From JBKEDC01 sp047971925 (lineage in GTDB: Bacteria; Bacteroidota; Bacteroidia; Bacteroidales; Prolixibacteraceae): 26,791 bases of DNA. Made by a program: the position numbers and the translations under genes. Positions within the stretch are counted from its first letter, which is position 1. The number at the start of each line of letters is the position of its first letter. The stretch lies in contig JBKEAC010000144.1 in NCBI GenBank assembly GCA_047971925.1, positions 1-26,791 on the forward strand, written 5' to 3'. Below, one piece after another: positions 7,651 to 15,549 of this stretch. The notes beneath the pieces were generated by a model, which saw only the letters and a program-made list of their open reading frames with translations, was not told the origin of the DNA and ran no database searches.

Positions 7651-10284
7651 TTAGCTTTCAATAGCGCTTTTAATGATTGCTTCGGCACTAGCAAGAGCAT
7701 CAGCAAGAGCAGACAAATCTTTTCCGCCAGCTGTGGCAAAGAAAGCTTGACCACCGCCACCACCTTGCATTTTCTTAGCTGCCTCACGCACAATTTTACT
7801 AGCATCTAGCTGATGTTTTGCCACTAAATTTTCGTCGATATAGATAGCCATCTGAGGTTTATTATCAACCACTCCTCCAAGCAGAACAACCGCATTATCG
7901 AGCTCGCTATTAATTGCAAAAGCAAGATTTTTCAATTGGTCGGCAATGAGAGGCTTCACCACAGCATGCACAATTTTCACGCCATTAAAGTCGATTGCAT
8001 CATCAATTAAATTACGTTTTTCATGCGCCACCATGCTATTTTGCATACTCTGCATTTGCTTGCCAATTGATGAGTTCTCTTGAATGAGTAATTCCACATT
8101 TTTAAGCAGGTCGCTGTTGTTTTTAAATAAGTCGCCAATATTCTTCAGCAAATTAAATTGCTCACTAATCAACTCTTCAGCACGCTCACCACTCACCGCC
8201 TCAATACGGCGAATTCCGGCAGCTACCGATGATTCACTAAATATTTTAAAAAATCCGATGTTTCCAGTAGCTTGAGTGTGCGTTCCACCGCACAATTCCA
8301 CCGATTCGCCGAATTTAATAACACGCACCACATCGCCATACTTTTCACCAAAAAGTGCCATTGCTCCCATTTCAATAGCTTTACTATGTGGAATATCTCT
8401 CTTTTCTTCAAGGCAAATATTTTTGCGAATTTTCGCATTCACCAATCGCTCCACTTTTAGCAAATCCTCATCGCTCACTTTTTGAAAATGAGAGAAGTCG
8501 AAGCGCAAATAATCGGGATGCACCAACGAACCTTTTTGCTCCACATGCACGCCTAGCACTTCACGCAAAGCAGCATGAAGGAGGTGAGTTGCCGAGTGAT
8601 TATTTGCAGTATTCTGGCGCGACCTCCCATCGACCACCGCATTAAAAGTAGCATCGATTTGAGTGGGGAGTTTTTTTGTGAGATGAATAATTAATTCGTT
8701 TTCTTTCTTTGTGTCGAATATTTCAATTTTTTCACCATTCGCTTCAATATATCCTTTATCGCCCACCTGACCGCCACTTTCGGCATAAAACGGAGTAATA
8801 TTAAACACCAATTGATAGAACTCTGATTTTTGTTGTTTCACCTTGCGATAGCGCGTAATGAGCACTTCAGTTTCCAAATTATCATAGCCCACAAATTCTT
8901 CCACGTCATCATGCAATAGCATTTGCCAATCATCGGTTTCCACCGCCGCAGCATTTCTAGCACGCTCCTTTTGCTTGTTCATTTCCTCTTGAAACTCTTC
9001 ACGGTTCACCACCAATCCGTTTTCTTTCAGAATAAGCTCCGTTAAATCGAGCGGAAACCCGAAGGTATCATAAAGTTCGAAGGCTTGCGCACCAGGCACC
9101 ACGATAAAATCTTTCGATTTACGTTCCACAATGATTTTATCGAGCATGTTGATACCAGTAGCCAAGGTTCTCAAGAAAGATTCTTCTTCTTCTTTAATAA
9201 CCTTTTCAATGAGTTCTTGTTGCGAAATTAATTCAGGGAATGCACTGCTCATGGTGTTTTTCAACACCTCAACCAATTTGAAGATAAAAGCTTCACGGAA
9301 GTTAAGGAATGTATAACCATATCGCACAGCACGACGCAAGATTCGTCGAATGACATAGCCCGCTTTATTATTTGAAGGCAATTGACCATCGGCAATAGCA
9401 AAAGAAATAGCCCGAAGGTGGTCGGCAATAACACGCATAGCGATATCTGATTTCTCATTACATCCATAGGCAATTCCCGAAAGGAGTTCCATTTTCTTAA
9501 TGGTGTTTTGAAAAATATCGGTATCATAGTTTGATTTTTTACCTTGCTTCACCATGCACAGTCGTTCAAAACCCATTCCGGTATCCACGTGAGTGGCAGG
9601 AAGAGATTCTAATTTACCATCGGCTTTACGATTGAATTGCATGAATACCAAGTTCCAAATTTCAATTACCTGAGGATGATCTTTATTTACCAAATCTTTA
9701 CCGCTGATTAGCGCACGCTCAGCTTCATCGCGAATATCAACATGAATTTCCGAACATGGTCCGCATGGTCCAGTTTCACCCATTTCCCAGAAATTATCTT
9801 TTTTATTTCCTAAAATGATTCTTTCAGCAGGAAGATGTTGCAACCACAAAGCTTTTGCTTCTTCATCTTGAGGAACCCCATCTTCGCTGCTACCTTCAAA
9901 CACAGTAGCATACATTCTTTCGGCATCAATTCCCATTCTTTCGTGCAAGAATTCCCAAGCCCAATTAATGGCATCTTCTTTGAAATAATCGCCAAACGAC
10001 CAGTTTCCAAGCATTTCAAACATGGTGTGGTGATAAGTGTCGTGCCCAACTTCTTCTAAATCGTTATGCTTTCCACTCACGCGCAAACATTTCTGTGTAT
10101 CGGCCACTCGTGGCGATTGCGCCGGACGATTTCCCAAGAATATATCTTTAAACTGATTCATTCCTGCGTTGGTGAACATCAGGGTTGGGTCGTTTTTAAT
10201 CACCATTGGAGCCGACCCTACAATTTGGTGTTGTTTTTCTTCAAAAAAATCTAAAAATGCTTTTCTAATTGCTTTTGAATCCAT
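7651..10284 (-). CDS. alaS: Alanine--tRNA ligase
   Basis: AlaRS attaches alanine to tRNA-Ala and hydrolyses mischarged Ser- and Gly-tRNA-Ala. The 877-residue protein has the full domain set: a class II catalytic core beginning near residue 1 with FTNAGMNQFKDIFLG (37-51) and VGHDTYHHTMFEMLGNWSFG (79-98), the tRNA-recognition helices to about 460, and the editing domain with zinc/active-site residues His563 and His567 (HSATH) and Cys665 and His669 (CGGTH). A C-Ala domain follows, with the glycine-rich GGGGGGQAFFATAGG motif near the end. The ATG at 10284 gives the normal start. It is a single transcription unit with its own terminator, divergent from the M23 peptidase gene, a pairing common in Bacteroidota. 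Confidence 0.99.
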   Translation of the reverse strand: MDSKAIRKAFLDFFEEKQHQIVGSAPMVIKNDPTLMFTNAGMNQFKDIFLGNRPAQSPRVADTQKCLRVSGKHNDLEEVGHDTYHHTMFEMLGNWSFGDYFKEDAINWAWEFLHERMGIDAERMYATVFEGSSEDGVPQDEEAKALWLQHLPAERIILGNKKDNFWEMGETGPCGPCSEIHVDIRDEAERALISGKDLVNKDHPQVIEIWNLVFMQFNRKADGKLESLPATHVDTGMGFERLCMVKQGKKSNYDTDIFQNTIKKMELLSGIAYGCNEKSDIAMRVIADHLRAISFAIADGQLPSNNKAGYVIRRILRRAVRYGYTFLNFREAFIFKLVEVLKNTMSSAFPELISQQELIEKVIKEEEESFLRTLATGINMLDKIIVERKSKDFIVVPGAQAFELYDTFGFPLDLTELILKENGLVVNREEFQEEMNKQKERARNAAAVETDDWQMLLHDDVEEFVGYDNLETEVLITRYRKVKQQKSEFYQLVFNITPFYAESGGQVGDKGYIEANGEKIEIFDTKKENELIIHLTKKLPTQIDATFNAVVDGRSRQNTANNHSATHLLHAALREVLGVHVEQKGSLVHPDYLRFDFSHFQKVSDEDLLKVERLVNAKIRKNICLEEKRDIPHSKAIEMGAMALFGEKYGDVVRVIKFGESVELCGGTHTQATGNIGFFKIFSESSVAAGIRRIEAVSGERAEELISEQFNLLKNIGDLFKNNSDLLKNVELLIQENSSIGKQMQSMQNSMVAHEKRNLIDDAIDFNGVKIVHAVVKPLIADQLKNLAFAINSELDNAVVLLGGVVDNKPQMAIYIDENLVAKHQLDASKIVREAAKKMQGGGGGQAFFATAGGKDLSALADALASAEAIIKSAIES

Positions 10285-10336
10285 CTATTTATGCTTTAAA
10301 TGCAAGATTTCTTGTTAATTAAAAGGAAATTTATGA

Positions 10337-10375
10337 CAAAAGTAAGATATTAATTTAATTAAAGTCTTATTTTTG
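10337..10375. promoter_or_regulatory. Candidate -7 boxes in the divergent alaS / M23 peptidase spacer
   Basis: TACTTTTG on the minus strand (10344-10337) would start an alaS transcript with a leader of about 46 bases. TATTTTTG on the plus strand (10368-10375) would start the M23 operon with a leader of about 90 bases. Both match TAnnTTTG exactly, but neither has a TTG at the proper distance, so each is only half a promoter. The spacer is AT-rich and chance matches are possible. Confidence 0.3.
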
Positions 10376-10469
10376 CCTCCGTAGAGGTAAATCTTGACGA
10401 TTTTCTCAAAAGAGCTGCAAAAATAGCTTATTTAGTTCAAATTAAAGATCAAAAAAAAAATTAGTTTTA

Positions 10470-11435
10470 ATGGTACAAGTAAAGTTCAACCCAGAAACGC
10501 TAAGTTTTGAAAATCATAAAGGTGGATTAAAAACCAAAGTTAGTTCAATTGTGATTGTAATATCGCTTGCTATTGTGCTTGCCATCTTAATCTCTATTGT
10601 TTTCCTGCAATACTATGAATCGCCTCGAATGCTTGTTCAGCAAAAGAAGAATGAGAAACTCATGGCTCAATATGAAATCATGTCGAAGAATATGGATGAT
10701 ATGGAGCGTGTGCTTTCCGACATTCAGCTGCGCGACGACAATCTTTATCGCGTGGTTTTCGAAGCCGACCCTATCCCCGCCTCTATTCGCATGGCTGGGT
10801 TCGGAGGAATTAACCGCTTTGAACAATTAGAAAATCTTGACGAGAACGAGCTCGTGAAAATTTCAGCACAAAAATTAGAAATTCTAACTAAGCAAGCCTA
10901 TGTGCAATCGAAGTCATATGAAGAACTCGCAACGCTTGCTCGAAACAAAGAAGAAATGCTTGCCAGTATTCCCGCCATTATGCCCGTTTCCGATAAGAAA
11001 TTAAAATATTTAGCCTCTGGATATGGCTATCGAATTGACCCGGTTTACAAAGTGAGCAAATTTCATCAAGGAATGGATTTTGCAGCTCCAATCGGAACTC
11101 CCATTTACGCCACAGGCAATGGCGTGGTTGATAGAGTGCAAATTTTAAATGGCGGATATGGCAAGAACATTATCATTGACCATGGTTATGGCTATGAAAC
11201 GATGTATGCTCACATGCACACGGTGAAAGTAACCGACGGGGAGAAAATTACACGTGGGCAGCTCATCGGAACGGTTGGCAACTCTGGGAAATCAACTGGT
11301 CCTCACTTGCACTATGAAGTACGAAAAGATGGCGTAGCGATGAATCCACAATATTATTATTTCAAGGATCTTTCTGCCGAACAATATGACCAAATGATTG
11401 CAGTAACAGCAAATATTGGTCAAACACTCGATTAA
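10470..11435 (+). CDS. M23 family peptidase (LytM domain), membrane-anchored
   Basis: This 321-residue protein is a probable cell-wall peptidoglycan endopeptidase or divisome/envelope factor. Residues 25-46 form one transmembrane helix, placing the rest in the periplasm. A helical, probably coiled-coil stretch follows (about 50-170). The LytM domain spans about 180-295, with zinc ligands His199 and Asp203 (HQGMD) and His281, and catalytic His248 and His279 (AHMH and GPHLHYE). All active-site residues are intact, so it is more likely an active enzyme than an EnvC/NlpD-type activator. It is the first gene of a plus-strand operon with the MerR-like gene 9 bases downstream, and is divergent from alaS. 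This neighbourhood is common in Bacteroidota, but no specific gene name is established to my knowledge. Confidence 0.9.
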   Translation: MVQVKFNPETLSFENHKGGLKTKVSSIVIVISLAIVLAILISIVFLQYYESPRMLVQQKKNEKLMAQYEIMSKNMDDMERVLSDIQLRDDNLYRVVFEADPIPASIRMAGFGGINRFEQLENLDENELVKISAQKLEILTKQAYVQSKSYEELATLARNKEEMLASIPAIMPVSDKKLKYLASGYGYRIDPVYKVSKFHQGMDFAAPIGTPIYATGNGVVDRVQILNGGYGKNIIIDHGYGYETMYAHMHTVKVTDGEKITRGQLIGTVGNSGKSTGPHLHYEVRKDGVAMNPQYYYFKDLSAEQYDQMIAVTANIGQTLD

Positions 11436-11444
11436 CTCTTGCAC

Positions 11445-11771
11445 ATGGAAACAAAAAAAATTCATTATTCGGTGCGTGAGGTTGCGCAGATTCTCAATGT
11501 TAGCGAATCGAATGTTAGATACTGGGAGCGTGAGTTCTCATCAATCAAACCCTACATTGGCGGACGAGGTGTGCGTTTTTTCACTCAGCAAGACATCGAC
11601 GAATTTCAATTGGTGAAATACTTGGTGAAAGAACGAAAATACACCATTGCTGGAGCCAAAAAGAAACTCAAAGAAAACAAAAACGACATCATTAATAAAC
11701 ACCAAATGGTTGATCGGCTACATGTGGTGAAAACAATGCTGCAAGAAATTAAAGACGCTCTCGAATGCTAG
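11445..11771 (+). CDS. MerR family transcriptional regulator, small
   Basis: This 108-residue protein has an N-terminal MerR winged helix-turn-helix (YSVREVAQILNVSESNVRYW at about 7-26, then the wing with RGVRFFTQQDIDEF) and a short C-terminal helix (about 80-108) that should form the dimer coiled coil. No effector-binding domain or metal-binding cysteine pair is present, so the signal it senses is unknown. I start at ATG 11445; an in-frame TTG at 11439 would add two residues. It sits between the M23 peptidase and the Nif3-family gene with almost no spacing. MerR-like proteins of this size beside an M23 peptidase are frequent in the phylum. Confidence 0.85.
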   Translation: METKKIHYSVREVAQILNVSESNVRYWEREFSSIKPYIGGRGVRFFTQQDIDEFQLVKYLVKERKYTIAGAKKKLKENKNDIINKHQMVDRLHVVKTMLQEIKDALEC

Positions 11772-11806
11772 TTCGTGGCTCCATTTGTGAAACAGAAAAT
11801 CTCCCA

Positions 11807-12901
11807 ATGCAAATTAAAGACATTATAACTCATATTGAAAACTTAGCCCCGCTAAGCTTTCAAGAAAGCTATGACAATGCCGGATTAATAGTGGGACAAA
11901 CAACCGATGAGGTTCATTCGGCACTAATTTGCCTCGATGTAACAGAGGCAGTTATTGACGAAGCTATAGCCAATAATCATCAACTGATTATTTCTCATCA
12001 CCCACTGATTTTTAGTGGTATCAAGAAAATTAATGGTAAAAATGAAGTGGAGCGTTGTGTGATTAAAGCCATTAGAAATCAAATTGCAATATATGCTGCT
12101 CACACCAATTTCGACGCCGTGCATGGTGGTGTTAACAGCATGATTGCATCGAAGATCGACCTTCAAAACACACAAATTTTAAGTCCTCTAAAAGGAAAAT
12201 TACAGAAACTAGTCACTTTTATTCCACAGACACACTTTCATGCCGTTGAAAGCGCGCTATTCAAAGCGGGAGCCGGAAACATTGGCAATTACGATTCGTG
12301 TGCCTTCACTTCATTAGGCGAAGGGTCATTTCGAGGAAACGATAAATCAAATCCTTTTGTGGGAGAAAAAGGAACAATACACCGGGAAAGCGAAGTGCGG
12401 CTAGAAAGCATCTTCCCTAGCCACCTCCAGCACAACATTATTCAAGCATTAAAAGAATCGCACCCTTATGAGACAGTAGCATTCGACCTAATCGACTTAG
12501 CAAACGAACTTGAAATTGCGGGAAGTGGAATGATTGGAGAATTGAGTGAAGCTATTGACGAACAAACTTTTCTCGCCATGCTAAAAGAAACATTCCAGTG
12601 TGGAATTATTAGACATAGCGCACTGCTTGGAAAGAAAATTAAGCGTGTTGCCATTTGTGGTGGATCTGGCAGCTTTTTAATAGAAGCATCGAAAATGGCA
12701 AAAGCCGATATATTTATTACAGGCGACATGAAATATCATGATTTTTTTAGGGCCGAAAAACAACTAATTTTAGCAGATATTGGGCATTTTGAGAGTGAAC
12801 AGTTTACTCAGCACATTTTTCATGAACTACTTATCAAAAAAATACCTAACTTTGCAGTTCATTTAACGACACAAAACACAAATGCCGTTAATTACTTCTA
12901 A
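11807..12901 (+). CDS. Nif3/DUF34-like dinuclear metal-centre protein
   Basis: The 364-residue protein belongs to the Nif3/DUF34 (YbgI/YqfO) family, which forms hexameric toroids with a two-metal site; the biochemical role is not settled, and the label GTP cyclohydrolase I type 2 is doubtful. Metal ligands include His64 and His65 (ISHHPLIF), Asp103 (HTNFDAVHGGVN) and the C-terminal DIGHFESEQF segment. Between the two halves lies an inserted PII-like domain (about 125-235, containing PSHLQHNIIQAL and ESHPYETVAFD), as in YqfO, which explains a length greater than the 250-residue YbgI. I chose ATG 11807 because it gives the family start MQIKDIITHIENLAP; an in-frame ATG at 11765 would overlap the merR end by 7 bases. 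The next gene is its usual zinc-ribbon neighbour. Confidence 0.93.
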   Translation: MQIKDIITHIENLAPLSFQESYDNAGLIVGQTTDEVHSALICLDVTEAVIDEAIANNHQLIISHHPLIFSGIKKINGKNEVERCVIKAIRNQIAIYAAHTNFDAVHGGVNSMIASKIDLQNTQILSPLKGKLQKLVTFIPQTHFHAVESALFKAGAGNIGNYDSCAFTSLGEGSFRGNDKSNPFVGEKGTIHRESEVRLESIFPSHLQHNIIQALKESHPYETVAFDLIDLANELEIAGSGMIGELSEAIDEQTFLAMLKETFQCGIIRHSALLGKKIKRVAICGGSGSFLIEASKMAKADIFITGDMKYHDFFRAEKQLILADIGHFESEQFTQHIFHELLIKKIPNFAVHLTTQNTNAVNYF

Positions 12902-12928
12902 TTTGTAAATAGTATTCACATTATAGAT

Positions 12929-13690
12929 ATGGCTAAGAAGAGCGAACAAACAGCATCAGTTGGTGAAAAACTGAGAGCTTTATACGAGTTGCAAGTTGTA
13001 GCTTCAGAAATTGACAAAATTAAAGTGCTTCGAGGAGAACTTCCTTTAGAAGTGCAAGATTTGGAAGATGAAGTGGCAGGATTGGAAACGCGTATCCAAA
13101 ATTTAAACGATGAAATTTCAACATTTGAAACTTCTGTTCAAAACCGCAAGGCTGCAATTAAAGAATCAGAAGCTTTAATTGCCAAATATACCGAACAGCA
13201 AAATAATGTTCGAAATAATCGCGAGTTTGATTCATTGACAAAAGAAATTGAATTCCAAGGATTAGAAATTCAGTTGTCAAATAAAAAAATCAAAGAATTC
13301 ATTGCGGAATCCGATGCTAAAAAAAGCAAACTAGAAAAATCAGAAAAACAACTTTCTGAACGAAGCAATGACCTTGAAAACAAACGCAAAGAATTAGCAA
13401 ACATCATTTCGGAAACTCAAGTTGAAGAAGAAAAATTGCTTAAAAAAAGTGAGAAGATCGAGAAGAAAGTGGAAGAGCGTCTTCTTGTAGCATTCCACCG
13501 CATTCGCTCGAATGCTCGCAATGGCTTAGCGGTTGCCACAGTTCAACGCGATGCGTGTGGTGGTTGTTTCAACTTAATCACTCCTCAACGCCAAATGGAC
13601 ATTCTTGCTCGCAAAAAAGTTCTTGTGTGCGAATATTGCGGTCGAATTTTAGTTGACCAAAACATCATGGATGCCAACGACGATAACTAA
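12929..13690 (+). CDS. Coiled-coil protein with C4 zinc ribbon
   Basis: The 253-residue protein is mostly one long charged coiled coil (about 15-190, rich in Glu, Lys and Leu) followed by a C4 zinc ribbon with Cys210, Cys213, Cys234 and Cys237 (CGGC and CEYC). This is the zf-RING_7 (PF02591) type, found across bacteria next to nif3 genes. A nucleic-acid role has been suggested for the family but is not demonstrated. It lies 27 bp after the Nif3-family gene, the last member of the M23-merR-nif3 operon. The conserved pairing suggests the two proteins work in one process. Confidence 0.92.
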   Translation: MAKKSEQTASVGEKLRALYELQVVASEIDKIKVLRGELPLEVQDLEDEVAGLETRIQNLNDEISTFETSVQNRKAAIKESEALIAKYTEQQNNVRNNREFDSLTKEIEFQGLEIQLSNKKIKEFIAESDAKKSKLEKSEKQLSERSNDLENKRKELANIISETQVEEEKLLKKSEKIEKKVEERLLVAFHRIRSNARNGLAVATVQRDACGGCFNLITPQRQMDILARKKVLVCEYCGRILVDQNIMDANDDN

Positions 13691-13729
13691 TTTTGTCGAT
13701 TAGATTTGTCGATTAGAAATAATCTTACT

Positions 13730-13765
13730 CATAGGGTTTCTGCCGAATTGCGCCGAAACCCTATG
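13730..13765 (+). terminator. Stem-loop between convergent genes, candidate terminator
   Basis: An 11-bp perfect stem, CATAGGGTTTC (13730-13740) with 13755-13765, closes a 14-base loop in the 105-bp spacer between the zinc-ribbon gene and the convergent hxlR-type gene. The T tract after the stem is weak (TCATTTATA), so termination is plausible but not certain. Confidence 0.5.
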
Positions 13766-13795
13766 TCATTTATAAAGACTATGACATGAAATCTT

Positions 13796-14155
13796 TCACT
13801 GGGCTCGGTTTTTAAGAATCTCTGCTCCATGTTCAGATGCCCACACAATTAAAGCTTGCAGGTGCGGAAACAAACTCACTCCCAAGTCGGTGAGTTGATA
13901 TTCAACACGTGGTGGAACTTCCGAATAGACCTCACGACTAATAATCCCATCGGCTTCTAGCGAACGAAGCGAAAGGGTGAGCATGCGTTGCGAAATATCG
14001 CCAATACTTTGCTGAATTTCACCAAAGCGCATTACACCATTGGCTTGCAAAGTGGCTATTACTAGCACCGACCATTTATCGCCTAAGCGAGAAAGCACAT
14101 CGCGCACGGGGCAAAATCCATTGTGCTCAAAATTTATTCTATTTTTTTCATTCAT
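13796..14155 (-). CDS. HxlR family transcriptional regulator
   Basis: The 119-residue protein is a winged helix-turn-helix regulator of the HxlR type. The N-terminal cysteine conserved in the family is Cys15 (FCPVRDVLSRLGDKWS), which in homologues such as YodB/HypR senses electrophiles or oxidants by thiol chemistry. The recognition helix region is ISQRMLTLSLRSLEADGII, and the wing follows at about 79-93. It is divergent from the cupin gene, with 137 bp between start codons, so control of the cupin and of itself is likely. The inducing compound is unknown. Nothing suggests truncation. Confidence 0.93.
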   Translation of the reverse strand: MNEKNRINFEHNGFCPVRDVLSRLGDKWSVLVIATLQANGVMRFGEIQQSIGDISQRMLTLSLRSLEADGIISREVYSEVPPRVEYQLTDLGVSLFPHLQALIVWASEHGAEILKNRAQ

Positions 14156-14180
14156 AACATCTTATTTCTCTGCATTTGTT

Positions 14181-14209
14181 ACAAACTTGTGCGCCACTTA
14201 CATGTTTGT
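14181..14209. promoter_or_regulatory. Candidate HxlR operator
   Basis: ACAAAC (14181-14186) and GTTTGT (14204-14209) form an inverted repeat 17 bp apart. Each arm lies in a smaller palindrome-like word (ACAAACTTGT, ACATGT), and TTGTGCGCCA/TTGTGCCA is repeated nearby. The block ends 6 bp upstream of the cupin -33 element, a sensible place for a dimeric regulator. The assignment is inferred from position only. Confidence 0.35.
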
Positions 14210-14215
14210 GCCATA

Positions 14216-14246
14216 TTGTTTTACATTTTTTCATCGATTAGTTTTG
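14216..14246 (+). promoter_or_regulatory. Promoter of the cupin gene
   Basis: TTG at 14216-14218 and TAGTTTTG at 14239-14246 match the Bacteroidota -33/-7 consensus (TTG, TAnnTTTG) with a 20-bp spacer, the preferred length. Transcription should begin near 14252, giving a leader of about 40 bases. Confidence 0.6.
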
Positions 14247-14292
14247 CAGAACAAAATAATACAATTAGAATCAATTATCAAAAAGAAAGAAG

Positions 14293-14697
14293 ATGGAAAA
14301 ATTTAAAAAAATTGCCGAAGGCGAGAACTTCACAGCTGTTAATTTTGGAACTTTCAATAAACTTACTGACAATGCGCAGGGCAAAGTATTTTTGAAAGAA
14401 TATACGCAAGCCACTGGTTGTGAAATTTCATTTGGTTCATTGCCCGCTCATGCCCAAGTGCCATTTCTGCACAAGCACCAGCAGAATGAAGAAAACTACA
14501 TCATCATTAGTGGTAAGGGTTGCTTCGATGTTGATGGGCAAAGCATGGAAGTTTCTGAGGGTTCGGTGGTGCGAATTGCACCTCAGGGTGTGCGTTGCTT
14601 GAAAAACACCTCAGCTGAAGAATTAGTCTACATCACCATTCAGTCGAAAGCCAACTCTTTAGAGCAACACACCGCTAGCGATGGTGTAATTTTGTAA
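14293..14697 (+). CDS. Cupin domain protein
   Basis: This 134-residue protein is a single-domain cupin. Motif 1 is clear: HKHQQNEENYIIISG gives metal ligands His60, His62 and Glu67 followed by the conserved Gly74. Motif 2 (GSVVRIAPQGVRCLKN, about 90-105) has the usual Pro and Gly, but the expected metal-binding His is Cys102. The metal site may therefore be altered or use sulfur. The substrate is unknown; small cupins act as dioxygenases, isomerases or binding proteins. The gene is divergent from an HxlR-type regulator, a layout often seen for genes answering reactive electrophiles or quinones, and a terminator follows. The start is supported by the purine-rich AAAGAAAGAAG just before ATG. 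Confidence 0.88.
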   Translation: MEKFKKIAEGENFTAVNFGTFNKLTDNAQGKVFLKEYTQATGCEISFGSLPAHAQVPFLHKHQQNEENYIIISGKGCFDVDGQSMEVSEGSVVRIAPQGVRCLKNTSAEELVYITIQSKANSLEQHTASDGVIL

Positions 14698-14730
14698 TAC
14701 TGACTAGCAAGCAGAGTTCACTCAAACAAT

Positions 14731-14768
14731 GAGGGCATTCACTTTAACGGAATGCCCTCTTACTTTTT
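14731..14768 (+). terminator. Terminator after the cupin gene
   Basis: A 10-bp perfect stem, GAGGGCATTC (14731-14740) with 14750-14759, has a nine-base loop and is followed by TTACTTTTT. It lies between the cupin gene and the convergent membrane-protein gene. Confidence 0.82.
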
Positions 14769-14799
14769 AAATTCACACATCAACACACGTGAGACTATA

Positions 14800-15303
14800 C
14801 TACATGGCGTGGACCAGAGTAAGAGTAGAGTAAATCATAACTCCGATGATTACAAGAAAATAGGCTATGATAGCAATGATTACATACCAAAAGTAAAATT
14901 TAAATAATGATTTTAAATTTTCAAAAGCTTCATCTAGTAGTTCTTGTGTATTAAAATGAAGAGCTTTTTTTATTTTCTTAGCAAAGTTATTCAGGTAGTT
15001 TGTTGGAAAATACAAGAGCACAGCAAAGATCAAATAAAAAATCGCAAAACCCGTATATACGTCATCAGGAAAATAACGTTCCGACAACAGCAACACCGAT
15101 AATCCGCCTAAAGCAATCAGACCAATACCAATATATCCCATAACGGCAAGAAATTCACCCCACTTCGATACTTTGGTTAAATACACTTTTATTTTTTCGC
15201 TCACTATCAAAGTGGTATTATCTGGCGGCGTAGCTTCATTTTTTAATACCTTATCTTCTAAGTTAAACTGATTTCTAGTTGTCATTTCATTCATTTCTTC
15301 CAT
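14800..15303 (-). CDS. Small membrane protein with three transmembrane helices, function unknown
   Basis: I do not recognise a function. The 167-residue protein has a soluble charged N-terminus (1-45), hydrophobic helices at about 49-73, 83-103 and 134-158, and an amphipathic charged loop between the second and third (104-133, KKIKKALHFNTQELLDEAFE). The layout resembles DUF5362-type proteins of Bacteroidota, a tentative match from memory. A good promoter lies upstream. Three methionines occur in the first seven residues, so the exact start could be 15303, 15294 or 15285; I use the first. The gene is convergent with the cupin and downstream of repeat array 2. Confidence 0.75.
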   Translation of the reverse strand: MEEMNEMTTRNQFNLEDKVLKNEATPPDNTTLIVSEKIKVYLTKVSKWGEFLAVMGYIGIGLIALGGLSVLLLSERYFPDDVYTGFAIFYLIFAVLLYFPTNYLNNFAKKIKKALHFNTQELLDEAFENLKSLFKFYFWYVIIAIIAYFLVIIGVMIYSTLTLVHAM

Positions 15304-15357
15304 AATTAATCGTATTTTAAAAAAGTTATAATTTCAGTTTCCTAAAGTTAAGGCAAG

Positions 15358-15388
15358 CAAAGATAGATAGCTATTATTAGAAATCCAA
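15358..15388 (-). promoter_or_regulatory. Promoter of the small membrane protein gene
   Basis: On the minus strand TATCTTTG (15365-15358) is an exact TAnnTTTG box with TTG (15388-15386) 20 bp upstream. Transcription would begin near 15352, about 50 bases before the start codon. Confidence 0.6.
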
Positions 15389-15492
15389 TTTTTCACCGAT
15401 CAGTTTTAGATTTTCGATATTTTATTCTATTTCATGAATATATTGAATGGTAGCTAATGAGGTGCCGCCCTTAATGGGGCTGAGTGCAATGC

Positions 15493-15536
15493 GTTTCAAA
15501 ACATGTCTAAAAAACAGTTTTTTAGTCGTTTGAAAC
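15493..15536. other. Compound hairpin next to repeat array 2
   Basis: Outer arms GTTTCAAA (15493-15500) and TTTGAAAC (15529-15536) enclose an inner 8-bp stem CTAAAAAA (15507-15514) / TTTTTTAG (15518-15525) with a three-base loop; the internal bulges are ACATGT and TCG. It ends 13 bp before the first unit of array 2. The stretch between the promoter at 15388 and this hairpin shows nothing else. It could be a terminator-like or attachment-like structure; no function can be assigned. Confidence 0.55.
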
Positions 15537-15549
15537 AGCACATTTCATG

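Noticed and set aside
11765..11806. Longer start for the Nif3-family protein (ATG 11765)
   Set aside because: The extra 14 residues have no family match and overlap merR by 7 bases; the start at 11807 gives the normal N-terminus.
13692..13717. Direct repeat TTTGTCGATTAGA x2 after the zinc-ribbon gene
   Set aside because: It is a short two-copy duplication with no palindrome or nearby promoter, and is probably replication slippage.
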